From positions 1-64,000 of the forward strand of contig DATESB010000121.1 in NCBI GenBank assembly GCA_035271065.1: DNA of 64,000 nucleotides, in the 5' to 3' direction. Origin of the DNA: JAAYYM01 sp035271065. GTDB lineage: Bacteria; Bacillota; Clostridia; Lachnospirales; Lachnospiraceae. Positions 1-8,432 of this stretch are shown piece after piece. Position 1 is the first letter of the stretch. Every line of letters starts with the position of its first letter. Under the pieces are notes generated by a model. It saw only the letters and a program-made list of their open reading frames with translations, made no database searches and was not told the origin of the DNA. A program made the translations under genes and the position numbers.

Positions 1-1
1 T

Positions 2-1318
2 GTGACAAGTGCAGACTTTTCAACGGCATCAGGCTTGAAAGCCATTCCCAAGGATTGTTTTTACGATTGTAATAATCTGAAGGAAGTATTATTGCCTTCA
101 TCGGTAAATGATATTGGTGCAAGAGCGTTTTCAGAGTGTGATGATTACATAGAAGTGACCATTCCTGCAAAGGAAGTATATATTCATGATTCAGCATTTG
201 ATGGGGACCCTTATGCTACGGTCTATAGTTATGAAGATAGTGCAGCATCAAGATATGCCAGGGATCATTCTAATGTGACATTTATGCCGATGGCAGATAC
301 ATTTACTGTTACGTTTTCTGATTATGACGGAACTGTGATAGAGACGCAGACGGTAGTGAGTGGTGAAGATGCAAAACCGCCTGCAAATCCTGTGAGAACC
401 GGATATACATTTACCGGCTGGAGACCGAACTATACGGCAGTAAACTCTAACAGAACCTGTGTTGCGCAGTATACATCAAACAGTTCAACAAGCAGCTCAA
501 CAAGTGCAACATCTGGCAGTACGAGCAGGACAAGTGCAACAAGCGGAACAAATAGAACGACCAGCTCCAGCAGGTCAACCAGTTCTTCCAGTACTTCATC
601 CAGTTCCAGCAGTAGTTCTAGCAGTTCTACAATGGCTTCAACAACGATTGTGTCAACGACAGCCGGCAGAAATTCGACAGGAAGAACCGGTACGAGTGGC
701 TCAAATGGTACAGGAAGTAATGGCGGAAACAGCAATAACGGCGGAACAAAAGTAATAGCCAATACATCAGGAATTTCGGATATTGGAAAGATTTCTGCAA
801 CTGTTAATGGCTCAACGGACAGTTATGTGATTAAGATTACAGATTCAGCTGAGGCAACAGAGGCAGTAGAACAGGCATTGATGGCAGAATTTGGTTCACT
901 TGATCCCATTCGTTATCTGCCGATGGATATCAGTATCTATGACAGTACAGGAACAACTAAAATATCACCGCTTCCTGACGGTATTTCGGTCAGCATTACA
1001 CTGCCGATACCGGATGACCTTGCAATATATGGTGGTAATGCAAAGCCTGCCAACGCAGACGGCGGTGTATTATCCAAACTTAATCCGAGATTTACCGTTA
1101 TTAACGGAGTGCCATGTATGACATTCACGGCAACGCACTTTTCACCGTATACTATTTATGTGGATACGTCCAATTTGTCGGCTGCAGGCTCTCAGGATGC
1201 AACACCTGTCACAGGAGATCCAATTCATCCGAAGTGGTTCCTTGTAATCGGTCTTGCTGCAATTGCAGTTGTGCTATTCTTAAAGAGAGACCAAGAAGAC
1301 AAGTTGAAGATGGCATAA
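2..1318 (+). CDS. BspA-type leucine-rich-repeat surface protein, 5' end outside window
   Basis: This is the 3' part of a cell-surface protein; the frame is open to the left edge, so the true start is not visible. Visible in order: remnants of LRR_5 (BspA/TpLRR) repeats to about residue 90 (motifs such as GLKAIPKDCFYDC and IGARAFSEC), one InlB B-type repeat at about 100-158 (GYTFTGW), a Ser/Thr-rich linker (about 159-235), a C-terminal domain (about 250-390) ending in the motif THFSPYTIY, then PKW followed by one hydrophobic helix and a short charged tail. There is no LPXTG, so anchoring is probably by the C-terminal helix. The next gene starts 13 bases downstream and shares the C-terminal domain, suggesting a tandem duplication and an operon. 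Role inferred: adhesion or binding outside the cell; ligand unknown. Confidence 0.85.
   Translation: MTSADFSTASGLKAIPKDCFYDCNNLKEVLLPSSVNDIGARAFSECDDYIEVTIPAKEVYIHDSAFDGDPYATVYSYEDSAASRYARDHSNVTFMPMADTFTVTFSDYDGTVIETQTVVSGEDAKPPANPVRTGYTFTGWRPNYTAVNSNRTCVAQYTSNSSTSSSTSATSGSTSRTSATSGTNRTTSSSRSTSSSSTSSSSSSSSSSSTMASTTIVSTTAGRNSTGRTGTSGSNGTGSNGGNSNNGGTKVIANTSGISDIGKISATVNGSTDSYVIKITDSAEATEAVEQALMAEFGSLDPIRYLPMDISIYDSTGTTKISPLPDGISVSITLPIPDDLAIYGGNAKPANADGGVLSKLNPRFTVINGVPCMTFTATHFSPYTIYVDTSNLSAAGSQDATPVTGDPIHPKWFLVIGLAAIAVVLFLKRDQEDKLKMA
476..750 (+). repeat. Ser/Thr-rich low-complexity linker coding region
   Basis: About 90 codons made mostly of serine and threonine, then Gly/Asn/Ser, between the InlB-type repeat and the C-terminal domain of the first LRR protein. 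Codons agc, agt, tca, aca and tcc alternate without an exact long repeat unit. Such stretches usually act as flexible wall-spanning stalks and may be O-glycosylated. Length variation between strains would be expected. Confidence 0.8.
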
Positions 1319-1331
1319 TTGGAGAAAATCT

Positions 1332-4286
1332 ATGGCACAGAAGATTAGAAGAGTTGTTTCCGCATTGTTAATGATTACTGCACTTTTGGTGACGCAGATA
1401 CCGGCAACGGATGTCAGTGCGGCACGAATTGATGTGGGCGATTATACAATGGATGGAACCACACTTGTGAAATATAACGGCGCTGAAGCATCAATAACAT
1501 TGCCGAGTTCTGTTTCGGTGATTGGCCCGGAGGCCTTTTCCGGCAATACGAGTTTACAGGAAATCATCGTTCCGAATAGTGTCGGGACAATTGACTTTTC
1601 GGCTTTTGAAAATTGTACAAATTTAAAAAAAGTTTCGATAGGAGAAAGCGTTAGAACGATTGGTTCCAGCGCTTTTTCGGGTTGTACCAAATTATCTGAA
1701 ATCAATATTCCAAGGAAAACGACTTCTATTGGCTCAGCAGCATTTGCCAAATGTTCCTCATTATCCTCTATTGATGTTGCAGGCGGAAATGAAGACTTTG
1801 TGTGTGCAGACGGAGTTCTATATAATTATGACAAAACTGAATTACTTCAATATTTAGCCGGTAAGCCAACAACTTCTTTCCAAATGCCAAGTACAGTTGA
1901 GAAAATAGAAGAGTATGCTTTTTGGGGTTCTTCTTTATTGACACAGGTTACACTTTCATCAAATCTGAAGGAAGTTCCGGAATACGCATTTGCAAATTGT
2001 GACGGCCTATCGAGTGTTTCCATTCCGGGTTCGGTTCAGAGTATTTATGCCTATGCATTTGGAGACTGTGCCAATTTAAGTACGGTCAGTATTCCAAGTT
2101 CGGTTGGTTATATTGATGAGAATGCATTTGCATCCAGTTTGAATGTCAATGTCGTGACAGTTCCGGTATCAGCAAATACGGCAACCAAAGAGACAGACGA
2201 GACGGAAGGTGTCAGTGGAAATTCCATCAGTGGTGATGTTGTAGAAAATAGTGTAACAGGAAATGCAACAGGTGACAGAGAATACGTAGACTTTACCGAG
2301 AATGTATTGCCGGGAGAGATGGGCTCCGGCAAGATTGTCGGAGGAAGTGTTGTGGTTTTGATGCCTTTAGAACAACCGGTCAGAGGGGTTAACGTGCCCG
2401 GTATGGAGACAGAGGATGGTGTTGCAGCCAGTGGCAGTAATCCTATGACTACGACCGCGTTGGAAGATTTTACGATATTATCGGGTACGCTTGCGGATTA
2501 CAACGGTTCTGACACAGACATTACAATACCAACGAATGTCAGCAGAATCGGTGACAGAGTATTCTATGAAAATAGTCAGCTTACAAATGCTAATTTACCG
2601 CAATCACTTACCTCCATTGGCGATTTTGCGTTTGCACGTTCAGCACTTTCATCCGTTTACATTCCGGAAGGTGTAACAGACATTGGCTACGCAGCTTTTT
2701 ATCATTGCAATACACTGTCGGATGTGACAATTCCGCAAAGTGTTACATCTATCAGATTAGGTGCATTTGACGGAACACCGTGGCTTACACAATGGTTACA
2801 GGCTCAGGACAAGTCTTCAGGAGATTTCTTGATTGTCGGAGATGGCATTTTACTTGCCTATCGTGGACAGGGTGGCAATGTGACGATACCGGATACAGTA
2901 AAACGCATTGGTGCAGAGTGCTTTAAAGGCAATGCATCGATATCAGCCATTCATTTTCCGGAAAGTGTAATTGCAATCGGAGAAGATGCTTTTAACGGTT
3001 GTTCTTCTTTATCTGAGTTAGCGTTACCGGAGAGTTTGGTAACGATAGAAGACCGTGCCTTCAAGGATTGCCCGATTGAACAACTCACAATCCCTCAAAA
3101 TGTAACCGGAATCGGTGCGGGTGCATTTGATGCCACTGCCATCGGTTCACCGATGCAGACGGTGGTGTTTGACGGAACAACACTTCCGCTTGTTACCTAC
3201 AATTCAACAGCTACCAGATTGTCAGGTGAAAGTCTGCGTACATTGGCATTTGAAGGGGTTAAAAATGCAATTATCAAAGAGAACACAGAAATAGCGCCGG
3301 GTTCTGTACTGGATCATGGTTATGCCGGATTTCGCGGATTGGTTTATGTGATTAGTGCTGAACCGGGTGAAGGTGAAACGGGTGCTTTGGAACTTCAAAA
3401 ATGTACACAGTTGCCGGATGCAGTTACCGGAGTCGTGGAAATAGATGTACATGCAAAGGTAAATGGAAGAGATTATATTATGACCGGGGTAAAGCCGGAT
3501 GTATTTGATGCTTACAAGACAGTAGAAGCATGGAGCGGACTTCGTCTGACAGGCATTAAAATACTTGGAAATGCATCGGATGCCCTGAATGATTTGATTT
3601 CAGGTGTCAACTTCTCATCACAAGGCGGCTCTGTCAATGACTTGCATTCAGAAACAACGGCAATCTTTGTTTATTCAGTGAAGGATGGAATGTCTGCTGA
3701 CAGTGGATTGTTGACAGCGGTTATTCCCGGCAATACCAATTCCTATCTGTTAATCATCACAGGATGTGAAGACGGCGGGGCAGCCATGAATTCAGCGCTT
3801 GCTGCTGAGTATATTTCAACAGGCGGTATGAATGTATTTACAATGGAGATTACCATGTATGATGCATTGAAGATGATACCGATTACAAAACTTGCAACCA
3901 ATAAAATGGAACTGTGTATGCCGATTCCGAGTCAGTTTACGAATACAGAAAACCTGCATGTGGCAACGGTTGACAGCAACGGAAGTCCGGAACTGCTGGC
4001 ATCAGAGGTTGTTAATGTGAACGGAACACCATGCATACGTTTTGTGGCAAGCCATTTTTCACCCTATGCAATTTATGAACTGCCAAATGCTTTTGAAGGC
4101 ACTGTTTCGGAAACTGTTTCTTTATCCGGAAATGCAGCAGGAAGTGGTACAATGCAGTATTTGACACAGACATTGACACTCAAGGCAAGTACCGTACAGC
4201 CTAAGTGGTACGTTGCAGGAGTACTTGCAATTGTATCTGTTGTGTTGTTTTGTATGAAGGGAAAGAAGCGTAAAAAGCGCGCGTAG
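1332..4286 (+). CDS. BspA-type leucine-rich-repeat surface protein with C-terminal membrane anchor
   Basis: A 984-residue secreted surface protein. The N-terminus is a signal peptide (MAQKIRRVVSALLM onward, probable cleavage after DVSA). A first block of LRR_5 repeats covers about residues 35-290 (recurring IGxxAFxxC and SVxxIxxxAF patterns). A spacer with VSGN/SGD/VTGN-type short repeats follows (about 293-315), then a second LRR_5 block (about 380-610) and a C-terminal domain ending SHFSPYAIY. The protein ends with PKW, a hydrophobic helix and a tail of lysines and arginines. There is no LPXTG motif. It lies 13 bases after a paralogue with the same C-terminal domain. A GGAG lies just upstream of the ATG. 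Function is inferred as adhesion or ligand binding; LRR_5 proteins are common on gut and rumen Clostridia. Confidence 0.9.
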   Translation: MAQKIRRVVSALLMITALLVTQIPATDVSAARIDVGDYTMDGTTLVKYNGAEASITLPSSVSVIGPEAFSGNTSLQEIIVPNSVGTIDFSAFENCTNLKKVSIGESVRTIGSSAFSGCTKLSEINIPRKTTSIGSAAFAKCSSLSSIDVAGGNEDFVCADGVLYNYDKTELLQYLAGKPTTSFQMPSTVEKIEEYAFWGSSLLTQVTLSSNLKEVPEYAFANCDGLSSVSIPGSVQSIYAYAFGDCANLSTVSIPSSVGYIDENAFASSLNVNVVTVPVSANTATKETDETEGVSGNSISGDVVENSVTGNATGDREYVDFTENVLPGEMGSGKIVGGSVVVLMPLEQPVRGVNVPGMETEDGVAASGSNPMTTTALEDFTILSGTLADYNGSDTDITIPTNVSRIGDRVFYENSQLTNANLPQSLTSIGDFAFARSALSSVYIPEGVTDIGYAAFYHCNTLSDVTIPQSVTSIRLGAFDGTPWLTQWLQAQDKSSGDFLIVGDGILLAYRGQGGNVTIPDTVKRIGAECFKGNASISAIHFPESVIAIGEDAFNGCSSLSELALPESLVTIEDRAFKDCPIEQLTIPQNVTGIGAGAFDATAIGSPMQTVVFDGTTLPLVTYNSTATRLSGESLRTLAFEGVKNAIIKENTEIAPGSVLDHGYAGFRGLVYVISAEPGEGETGALELQKCTQLPDAVTGVVEIDVHAKVNGRDYIMTGVKPDVFDAYKTVEAWSGLRLTGIKILGNASDALNDLISGVNFSSQGGSVNDLHSETTAIFVYSVKDGMSADSGLLTAVIPGNTNSYLLIITGCEDGGAAMNSALAAEYISTGGMNVFTMEITMYDALKMIPITKLATNKMELCMPIPSQFTNTENLHVATVDSNGSPELLASEVVNVNGTPCIRFVASHFSPYAIYELPNAFEGTVSETVSLSGNAAGSGTMQYLTQTLTLKASTVQPKWYVAGVLAIVSVVLFCMKGKKRKKRA

Positions 4287-4321
4287 AACGGAAGAACAAC
4301 AGAATTTCATGAAATAAAAAG

Positions 4322-4349
4322 TTGCTTTTTTTGAAAACACTAGTATAAT
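4322..4349 (+). promoter_or_regulatory. Sigma-A-type promoter of citrate synthase-like/icd operon
   Basis: TTGCTT (4322-4327), 16-base spacer, TATAAT (4344-4349), about 50 bases ahead of the chosen start at 4399. No strong terminator is visible after the LRR genes; only a short AAAAAG/CTTTTT palindrome overlaps the -35. Confidence 0.55.
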
Positions 4350-4398
4350 AAAGAAGATTGTATTAGTGTTTTTATATGTGAGAGGAGTGTGTGCGGCT

Positions 4399-5802
4399 AT
4401 GGCTGATAAAGGAAGCAGACCGGTGCAAATGAATGAGCACAATAATCTGTTGGAACTTGAGGAAAAGATGTATCCGCTTGTAGATGTGGAAACACCCAAT
4501 GTTTTTCGTAATTTGTTCCCATATGATGAGGTTCCGAAGATTGCATTTAATGATAGAATTGTTCCTCATAATATGCCAAAGGAAATTTGGATTACAGACA
4601 CGACTTTCAGAGATGGTCAGCAGTCACGTGCACCTTATTCTACAGAACAGATTGTGACAATATTTGATTATATGCACAGACTTGGCGGACCGAAGGGCAT
4701 GATACGTGCCAGTGAATTTTTCTTATACAGTAAGAAGGACAGAGATGCTGTCTATAAATGTATGGAACGCGGCTATCAATTCCCGGAGATTACAAGTTGG
4801 ATACGTGCCAGCAAAGAGGATTTTAAACTGGTCAAAGAACTTGGTATGAAGGAAACAGGAATTTTGGTCAGCTGTTCAGACTACCACATTTTCTATAAAC
4901 TCAAAATGACACGTAAGGAAGCTATGGAACACTATCTGAGCATTGTAAAAGAGTGCTTGGAGACAGGCATCAGCCCAAGATGTCATTTGGAAGATATTAC
5001 GCGTGCAGACATTTACGGCTATGTAATTCCGTTCTGTCTGGAATTGATGCGCTTGATGGAAGAGTACAGAATTCCGATTAAGGTACGTGCCTGTGATACA
5101 ATGGGCTATGGTGTCAATTATCCGGGTGCTGTTATTCCGAGATCGGTACAGGGCATTATTTACGGCTTGAATAAACATGCAGGCGTTCCGGCACACTTGA
5201 TGGAATGGCACGGACACAATGATTTCTATAAAGCAGTGGTCAACTCAACAACAGCATGGTTATATGGCTGTGCAGGTGTGAATACTTCATTGTTCGGAAT
5301 TGGTGAAAGAACCGGCAATACTCCGCTAGAGGCTATGGTCTTTGAATATGCGCAGTTAAAGGGCGAATTAAATGGTATGGATACCACTGTTATAACGGAA
5401 ATGGCTGAATACTATGAGAAGGAAATCGGCTACAAGGTTCCGTCCAGAACTCCATTTGTCGGTCAGAACTTCAATGTAACGCGTGCAGGTATTCATGCAG
5501 ACGGATTACTGAAAAATGAAGAAATCTATAATATATTTGATACAGATAAACTGTTAAACAGACCGGTATTATGTGCTGTATCAAACACTTCAGGTCTTGC
5601 AGGTATTGCACACTGGATCAATACATATTACAAATTGCCGGAAGAAAACCATATAGACAAGAACTCAAAACTGGTCAAGAGAATCAAAGAAGAAGTTGAT
5701 GCAGAGTATGAGAGTGGAAGAGTCACTGTTCTGACCAATGAAGAATTGGTTGGTATGGTTACACAGAACTGTATTGACTTAGGAATATCATTAATAAATT
5801 AA
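4399..5802 (+). CDS. Re-citrate synthase-like / 2-isopropylmalate synthase family enzyme
   Basis: A 467-residue member of the HMG-CoA-lyase-like TIM-barrel acyltransferases (LeuA/homocitrate synthase/Re-citrate synthase). The N-terminal catalytic motif DTTFRDGQQSR and the metal-binding WHGHND motif are both present. It lacks the C-terminal LeuA allosteric domain: at 467 residues it is shorter than the roughly 510 of typical LeuA. The long pre-barrel region and the immediate linkage to NADP isocitrate dehydrogenase favour Re-citrate synthase (acetyl-CoA + oxaloacetate to citrate), as described for Clostridium kluyveri. That assignment is inference; isopropylmalate or citramalate synthesis is the alternative. 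I chose ATG 4399 because GAGAGGAG lies 11 bases upstream; an in-frame start at 4366 has no ribosome-binding site. The gap to icd is 21 bases. Confidence 0.8.
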   Translation: MADKGSRPVQMNEHNNLLELEEKMYPLVDVETPNVFRNLFPYDEVPKIAFNDRIVPHNMPKEIWITDTTFRDGQQSRAPYSTEQIVTIFDYMHRLGGPKGMIRASEFFLYSKKDRDAVYKCMERGYQFPEITSWIRASKEDFKLVKELGMKETGILVSCSDYHIFYKLKMTRKEAMEHYLSIVKECLETGISPRCHLEDITRADIYGYVIPFCLELMRLMEEYRIPIKVRACDTMGYGVNYPGAVIPRSVQGIIYGLNKHAGVPAHLMEWHGHNDFYKAVVNSTTAWLYGCAGVNTSLFGIGERTGNTPLEAMVFEYAQLKGELNGMDTTVITEMAEYYEKEIGYKVPSRTPFVGQNFNVTRAGIHADGLLKNEEIYNIFDTDKLLNRPVLCAVSNTSGLAGIAHWINTYYKLPEENHIDKNSKLVKRIKEEVDAEYESGRVTVLTNEELVGMVTQNCIDLGISLIN

Positions 5803-5823
5803 GCATAGGAGAGTAGGGCATCA

Positions 5824-7032
5824 ATGGACAAGATTAAAATGACAACTCCGCTCGTAGAGATGGACGGAGATGAGATGACAAGAATTTTATGGAAGATGAT
5901 TAAGGATGAACTTTTGCTTCCGTATATTGATTTGAAGACAGAGTACTATGACTTGGGACTTGAATACAGAGACCAAACAAACGATCAGGTGACAGTTGAT
6001 TCTGCCGAGGCAACAAAGAAATATGGTGTTGCAGTAAAATGTGCTACAATTACGCCAAATGGCGCTCGTATGGATGAATATCATTTGAAAGAGATGTGGA
6101 AGAGTCCGAACGGAACCATCAGAGCAATTCTGGATGGTACCGTATTTCGTACACCGATTACCGTTAAGGGAATTGAACCCTGTGTGAAGAATTGGAAGAA
6201 GCCGATTACATTGGCAAGACATGCCTATGGTGATGTTTATAAGAATGCAGAAATGAAGATTGCAGGACCAGGTAAGGCAGAACTGGTTTTCACCGATGAA
6301 AACGGACATGAGACGCGTGAACTCATTCATCAGTTTAAAGGCGCAGGCGTATTGCAGGGAATGCATAATACAGATGAATCGATTACAAGTTTTGCAAGGT
6401 GTTGTTTTACTTATGCACTGGATACCAAGCAAGATGTTTGGTTTGCAACAAAAGATACGATTTCTAAGAAATACGACCATGATTTTAAAGATATTTTCCA
6501 AGAGATATTCGACAAAGAATATGCAGATAAATTCAAAGAAGCAGGTATCACTTATTTTTACACTCTGATTGATGATGCGGTAGCAAGAGTTATGAAAACA
6601 GACGGTGGATTTATCTGGGCTTGTAAGAATTATGACGGTGATGTAATGAGCGATATGGTATCTTCTGCATTTGGTTCACTTGCAATGATGACTTCAGTTT
6701 TGGTTTCTCCGTCAGGTGTTTATGAATATGAGGCAGCGCATGGTACGGTGCAGAGACATTATTACAAGCATCTTGCCGGAGAAGAAACATCAACAAATTC
6801 AGTTGCTACGATTTTTGCATGGACCGGTGCATTGAAAAAGCGCGGTGAGTTGGATCATAATCAGGAATTGATTCGATTTGCACAAAAATTAGAGCAATCT
6901 ACGCTTGAGACGATTGAGAGCGGCAAAATGACGAAGGACTTGGCACTGATTACGTCGCTGGATAATGTAGTGACATTAAGCAGTGAAGGATTTATCAAAG
7001 AAATACGTAAAACACTAGAAACATATATATAG
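5824..7032 (+). CDS. icd: NADP-dependent isocitrate dehydrogenase, eukaryote-like homodimeric type
   Basis: A 402-residue isocitrate dehydrogenase converting isocitrate to 2-oxoglutarate with NADP. It belongs to the subfamily that includes animal cytosolic IDH: visible signatures are MWKSPNGTIR, ARHAYGDVY (the Arg that binds isocitrate), GGFIWACKNYDGD, EAAHGTV and QRHYYKH (Arg/His typical of NADP choice), and ETSTN. Length matches that subfamily rather than the E. coli-type enzyme. It is the second gene of an operon with the citrate synthase-like gene, giving a short oxidative branch toward glutamate. No aconitase is in the window. Transcription should stop at the hairpin at 7055-7092. Confidence 0.95.
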   Translation: MDKIKMTTPLVEMDGDEMTRILWKMIKDELLLPYIDLKTEYYDLGLEYRDQTNDQVTVDSAEATKKYGVAVKCATITPNGARMDEYHLKEMWKSPNGTIRAILDGTVFRTPITVKGIEPCVKNWKKPITLARHAYGDVYKNAEMKIAGPGKAELVFTDENGHETRELIHQFKGAGVLQGMHNTDESITSFARCCFTYALDTKQDVWFATKDTISKKYDHDFKDIFQEIFDKEYADKFKEAGITYFYTLIDDAVARVMKTDGGFIWACKNYDGDVMSDMVSSAFGSLAMMTSVLVSPSGVYEYEAAHGTVQRHYYKHLAGEETSTNSVATIFAWTGALKKRGELDHNQELIRFAQKLEQSTLETIESGKMTKDLALITSLDNVVTLSSEGFIKEIRKTLETYI

Positions 7033-7052
7033 AAGTAGATGCAGTAATGTAA

Positions 7053-7094
7053 AAAAGAGAGTTTCCCGCATATCATGTGGAAACTCTCTTTCTA
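7053..7094. terminator. Bidirectional terminator between icd and DUF1292 gene
   Basis: Inverted repeat GAGAGTTTCC ... GGAAACTCTC with a T-run on the plus strand and an A-run on the other side, so it can serve both convergent genes. Confidence 0.85.
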
Positions 7095-7111
7095 TCTATC
7101 TATCAATTATT

Positions 7112-7444
7112 TTATTCGTCAACTTCATCAAATTCTACGCTGTCAAGGTACTCATCAAAAGCATCTGCAACAGCTTCATATTCTTCATCGTCCTCAATAT
7201 AGGTCAGTACAGGTTCAGCGTTCACATCATTTTCATCCTCTTCATATTGATAGAACCAAACTTCACCATCTTTACTTTCGCCACTTTCATCAACCGGAAG
7301 GAGTACTATATAATCCTTATCGGCAACGGTTAATATCGTAATAATTGCGCAGGTAACCTTGGAACCGTCATCTAATTCCAAATCCACGGTCATGTCCTCA
7401 TCATTGATAGGCTCGATGCCGGTGTCTTTCATATTATCATCCAT
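7112..7444 (-). CDS. DUF1292 family protein (YrzB-like)
   Basis: A 110-residue, strongly acidic protein of the DUF1292 (YrzB) family, which is common in Firmicutes and has no firmly established role. It starts MDDNMKDTG, has a beta-rich core around residues 15-70 (LDDGSKVTCAIITIL, then YIVLLPVDE), and ends in an Asp/Glu-rich tail. AAGGAG sits 7-12 bases ahead of the ATG. It has its own promoter on the minus strand. In other Firmicutes such genes often sit near yrrK/yrzL or fur-type loci; here it stands alone between two plus-strand units. No enzymatic motif is visible. Confidence 0.8.
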   Translation of the reverse strand: MDDNMKDTGIEPINDEDMTVDLELDDGSKVTCAIITILTVADKDYIVLLPVDESGESKDGEVWFYQYEEDENDVNAEPVLTYIEDDEEYEAVADAFDEYLDSVEFDEVDE

Positions 7445-7482
7445 AGTGAACTCCTTTCAAGTGCGTTCTTTTGATATTTATA

Positions 7483-7511
7483 ATTTTACACAATTTTTTG
7501 AGAAATTTCAA
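7483..7511 (-). promoter_or_regulatory. Promoter of the DUF1292 gene
   Basis: On the minus strand: TTGAAA (7506-7511), 17-base spacer, TAAAAT (7483-7488), about 39-44 bases ahead of the start codon. Confidence 0.55.
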
Positions 7512-7561
7512 CAATTATCAGAAAAATTTTTGCGAAATTATAATTTGTTTTTCAATAAATA

Positions 7562-7590
7562 TTGACAATTTACTAAATTGTTTTTAATAT
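7562..7590 (+). promoter_or_regulatory. Promoter of the sirtuin-like gene
   Basis: TTGACA (7562-7567), 17-base spacer, TAATAT (7585-7590), followed by AGGAG about nine bases before the ATG at 7612. Near-consensus sigma-A promoter. Confidence 0.65.
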
Positions 7591-7611
7591 AAGCATATAG
7601 GAGAATCGTTC

Positions 7612-8346
7612 ATGGATAACGCAGAAAAAATAGATAAACTGACCAAGATGATAAGTAATTCCAATAACATTGTATGCATGCTGGGTATCGGCATGGGCAT
7701 GGAATGTGGTTTGCCGAACAGATGGAGCAATGAAGAGGCTTATCGTGTGGAGCGGGAATACAAGTATTCACCGGAAGAAATATATTCGGCAGTATTTTTT
7801 AATACAAGGACCGAATTGTTTTATGAATACTATAAAAAGGAATGTTTGCGTTTAGATTATACGCCAAGTGTAGCATATGATGCATTGCTTCGCTTAGAGG
7901 CAACCGGCAAGTTACGTGCTTGTATTACTCACAATATTCAAAGTATGGCGGTAAAAGCCGGACTTTCGAATGTCATAGAACTTCATGGTTCTATCCATGA
8001 TAACAAATGTCCAAAGTGTGGAAAACGTTATTCGGCAGAGTATATGCGGGATGCTGTTGGTGTACCTCTCTGTGAGGATTGTAAAGCACCCATCAGACCG
8101 TTGGTAAAATTGCAGGGAGAACAAATTCGTAATGACAGAATGACAGAGGCGGCAAATGTCAGTGCTGAGGCGGATATGATTATGGTACTTGGCATCAATT
8201 TGAATCATCCGATGGTGAAAACGTTCACCAATTATTATACAGGGAGTCGATTGGTTCTTGTAACAAAAAACGAACATTTTACGGATAAGAATGCAGATTT
8301 GTGTATTCATGATGAAGTTAAGAAAATTCTTCCGTTGGTGATTTAG
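7612..8346 (+). CDS. Divergent Sir2 family (sirtuin-like) protein
   Basis: A 244-residue protein with the Sir2 fold. The catalytic-histidine motif is intact (ELHGS, His125) and a Cys4 zinc site is present (CPKC at 133-136, CEDC at 154-157). The NAD-pocket motifs are altered: the usual GAGxS is GIGMG (25-29), the arginine of PDFR is displaced (LPNRW), TQNxD is THNIQ (106-110), and the GTS loop reads GIN. Sirtuins remove acyl groups from lysine or transfer ADP-ribose using NAD. Whether this one is active cannot be told from the sequence. It has its own promoter and precedes the GH13-like gene by 86 bases, with a separate promoter between them, so co-function is only a possibility. Confidence 0.8.
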   Translation: MDNAEKIDKLTKMISNSNNIVCMLGIGMGMECGLPNRWSNEEAYRVEREYKYSPEEIYSAVFFNTRTELFYEYYKKECLRLDYTPSVAYDALLRLEATGKLRACITHNIQSMAVKAGLSNVIELHGSIHDNKCPKCGKRYSAEYMRDAVGVPLCEDCKAPIRPLVKLQGEQIRNDRMTEAANVSAEADMIMVLGINLNHPMVKTFTNYYTGSRLVLVTKNEHFTDKNADLCIHDEVKKILPLVI

Positions 8347-8362
8347 ACTTTGGGTACAAGGT

Positions 8363-8391
8363 TTGCAGAAGCGGCTGATTTGTGATAAGAT
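8363..8391 (+). promoter_or_regulatory. Promoter of the GH13-like gene
   Basis: TTGCAG (8363-8368), 17-base spacer, TAAGAT (8386-8391). It lies in the 86-base gap and gives a leader of about 35 bases. Confidence 0.5.
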
Positions 8392-8432
8392 AGGGTAGTC
8401 ATAGAATTGTAACAGGAAAGACGGTACCCGGC

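Noticed and set aside
430..762. Antisense open frame opposite the Ser/Thr-rich linker (110 codons)
   Set aside because: It is the mirror of a low-complexity serine/threonine stretch and encodes only Leu/Val/Pro/Glu runs; no ribosome-binding site.
5887..6501. Long antisense open frame inside icd (204 codons)
   Set aside because: The plus strand encodes a complete, strongly conserved isocitrate dehydrogenase here; the antisense protein has no recognisable features.
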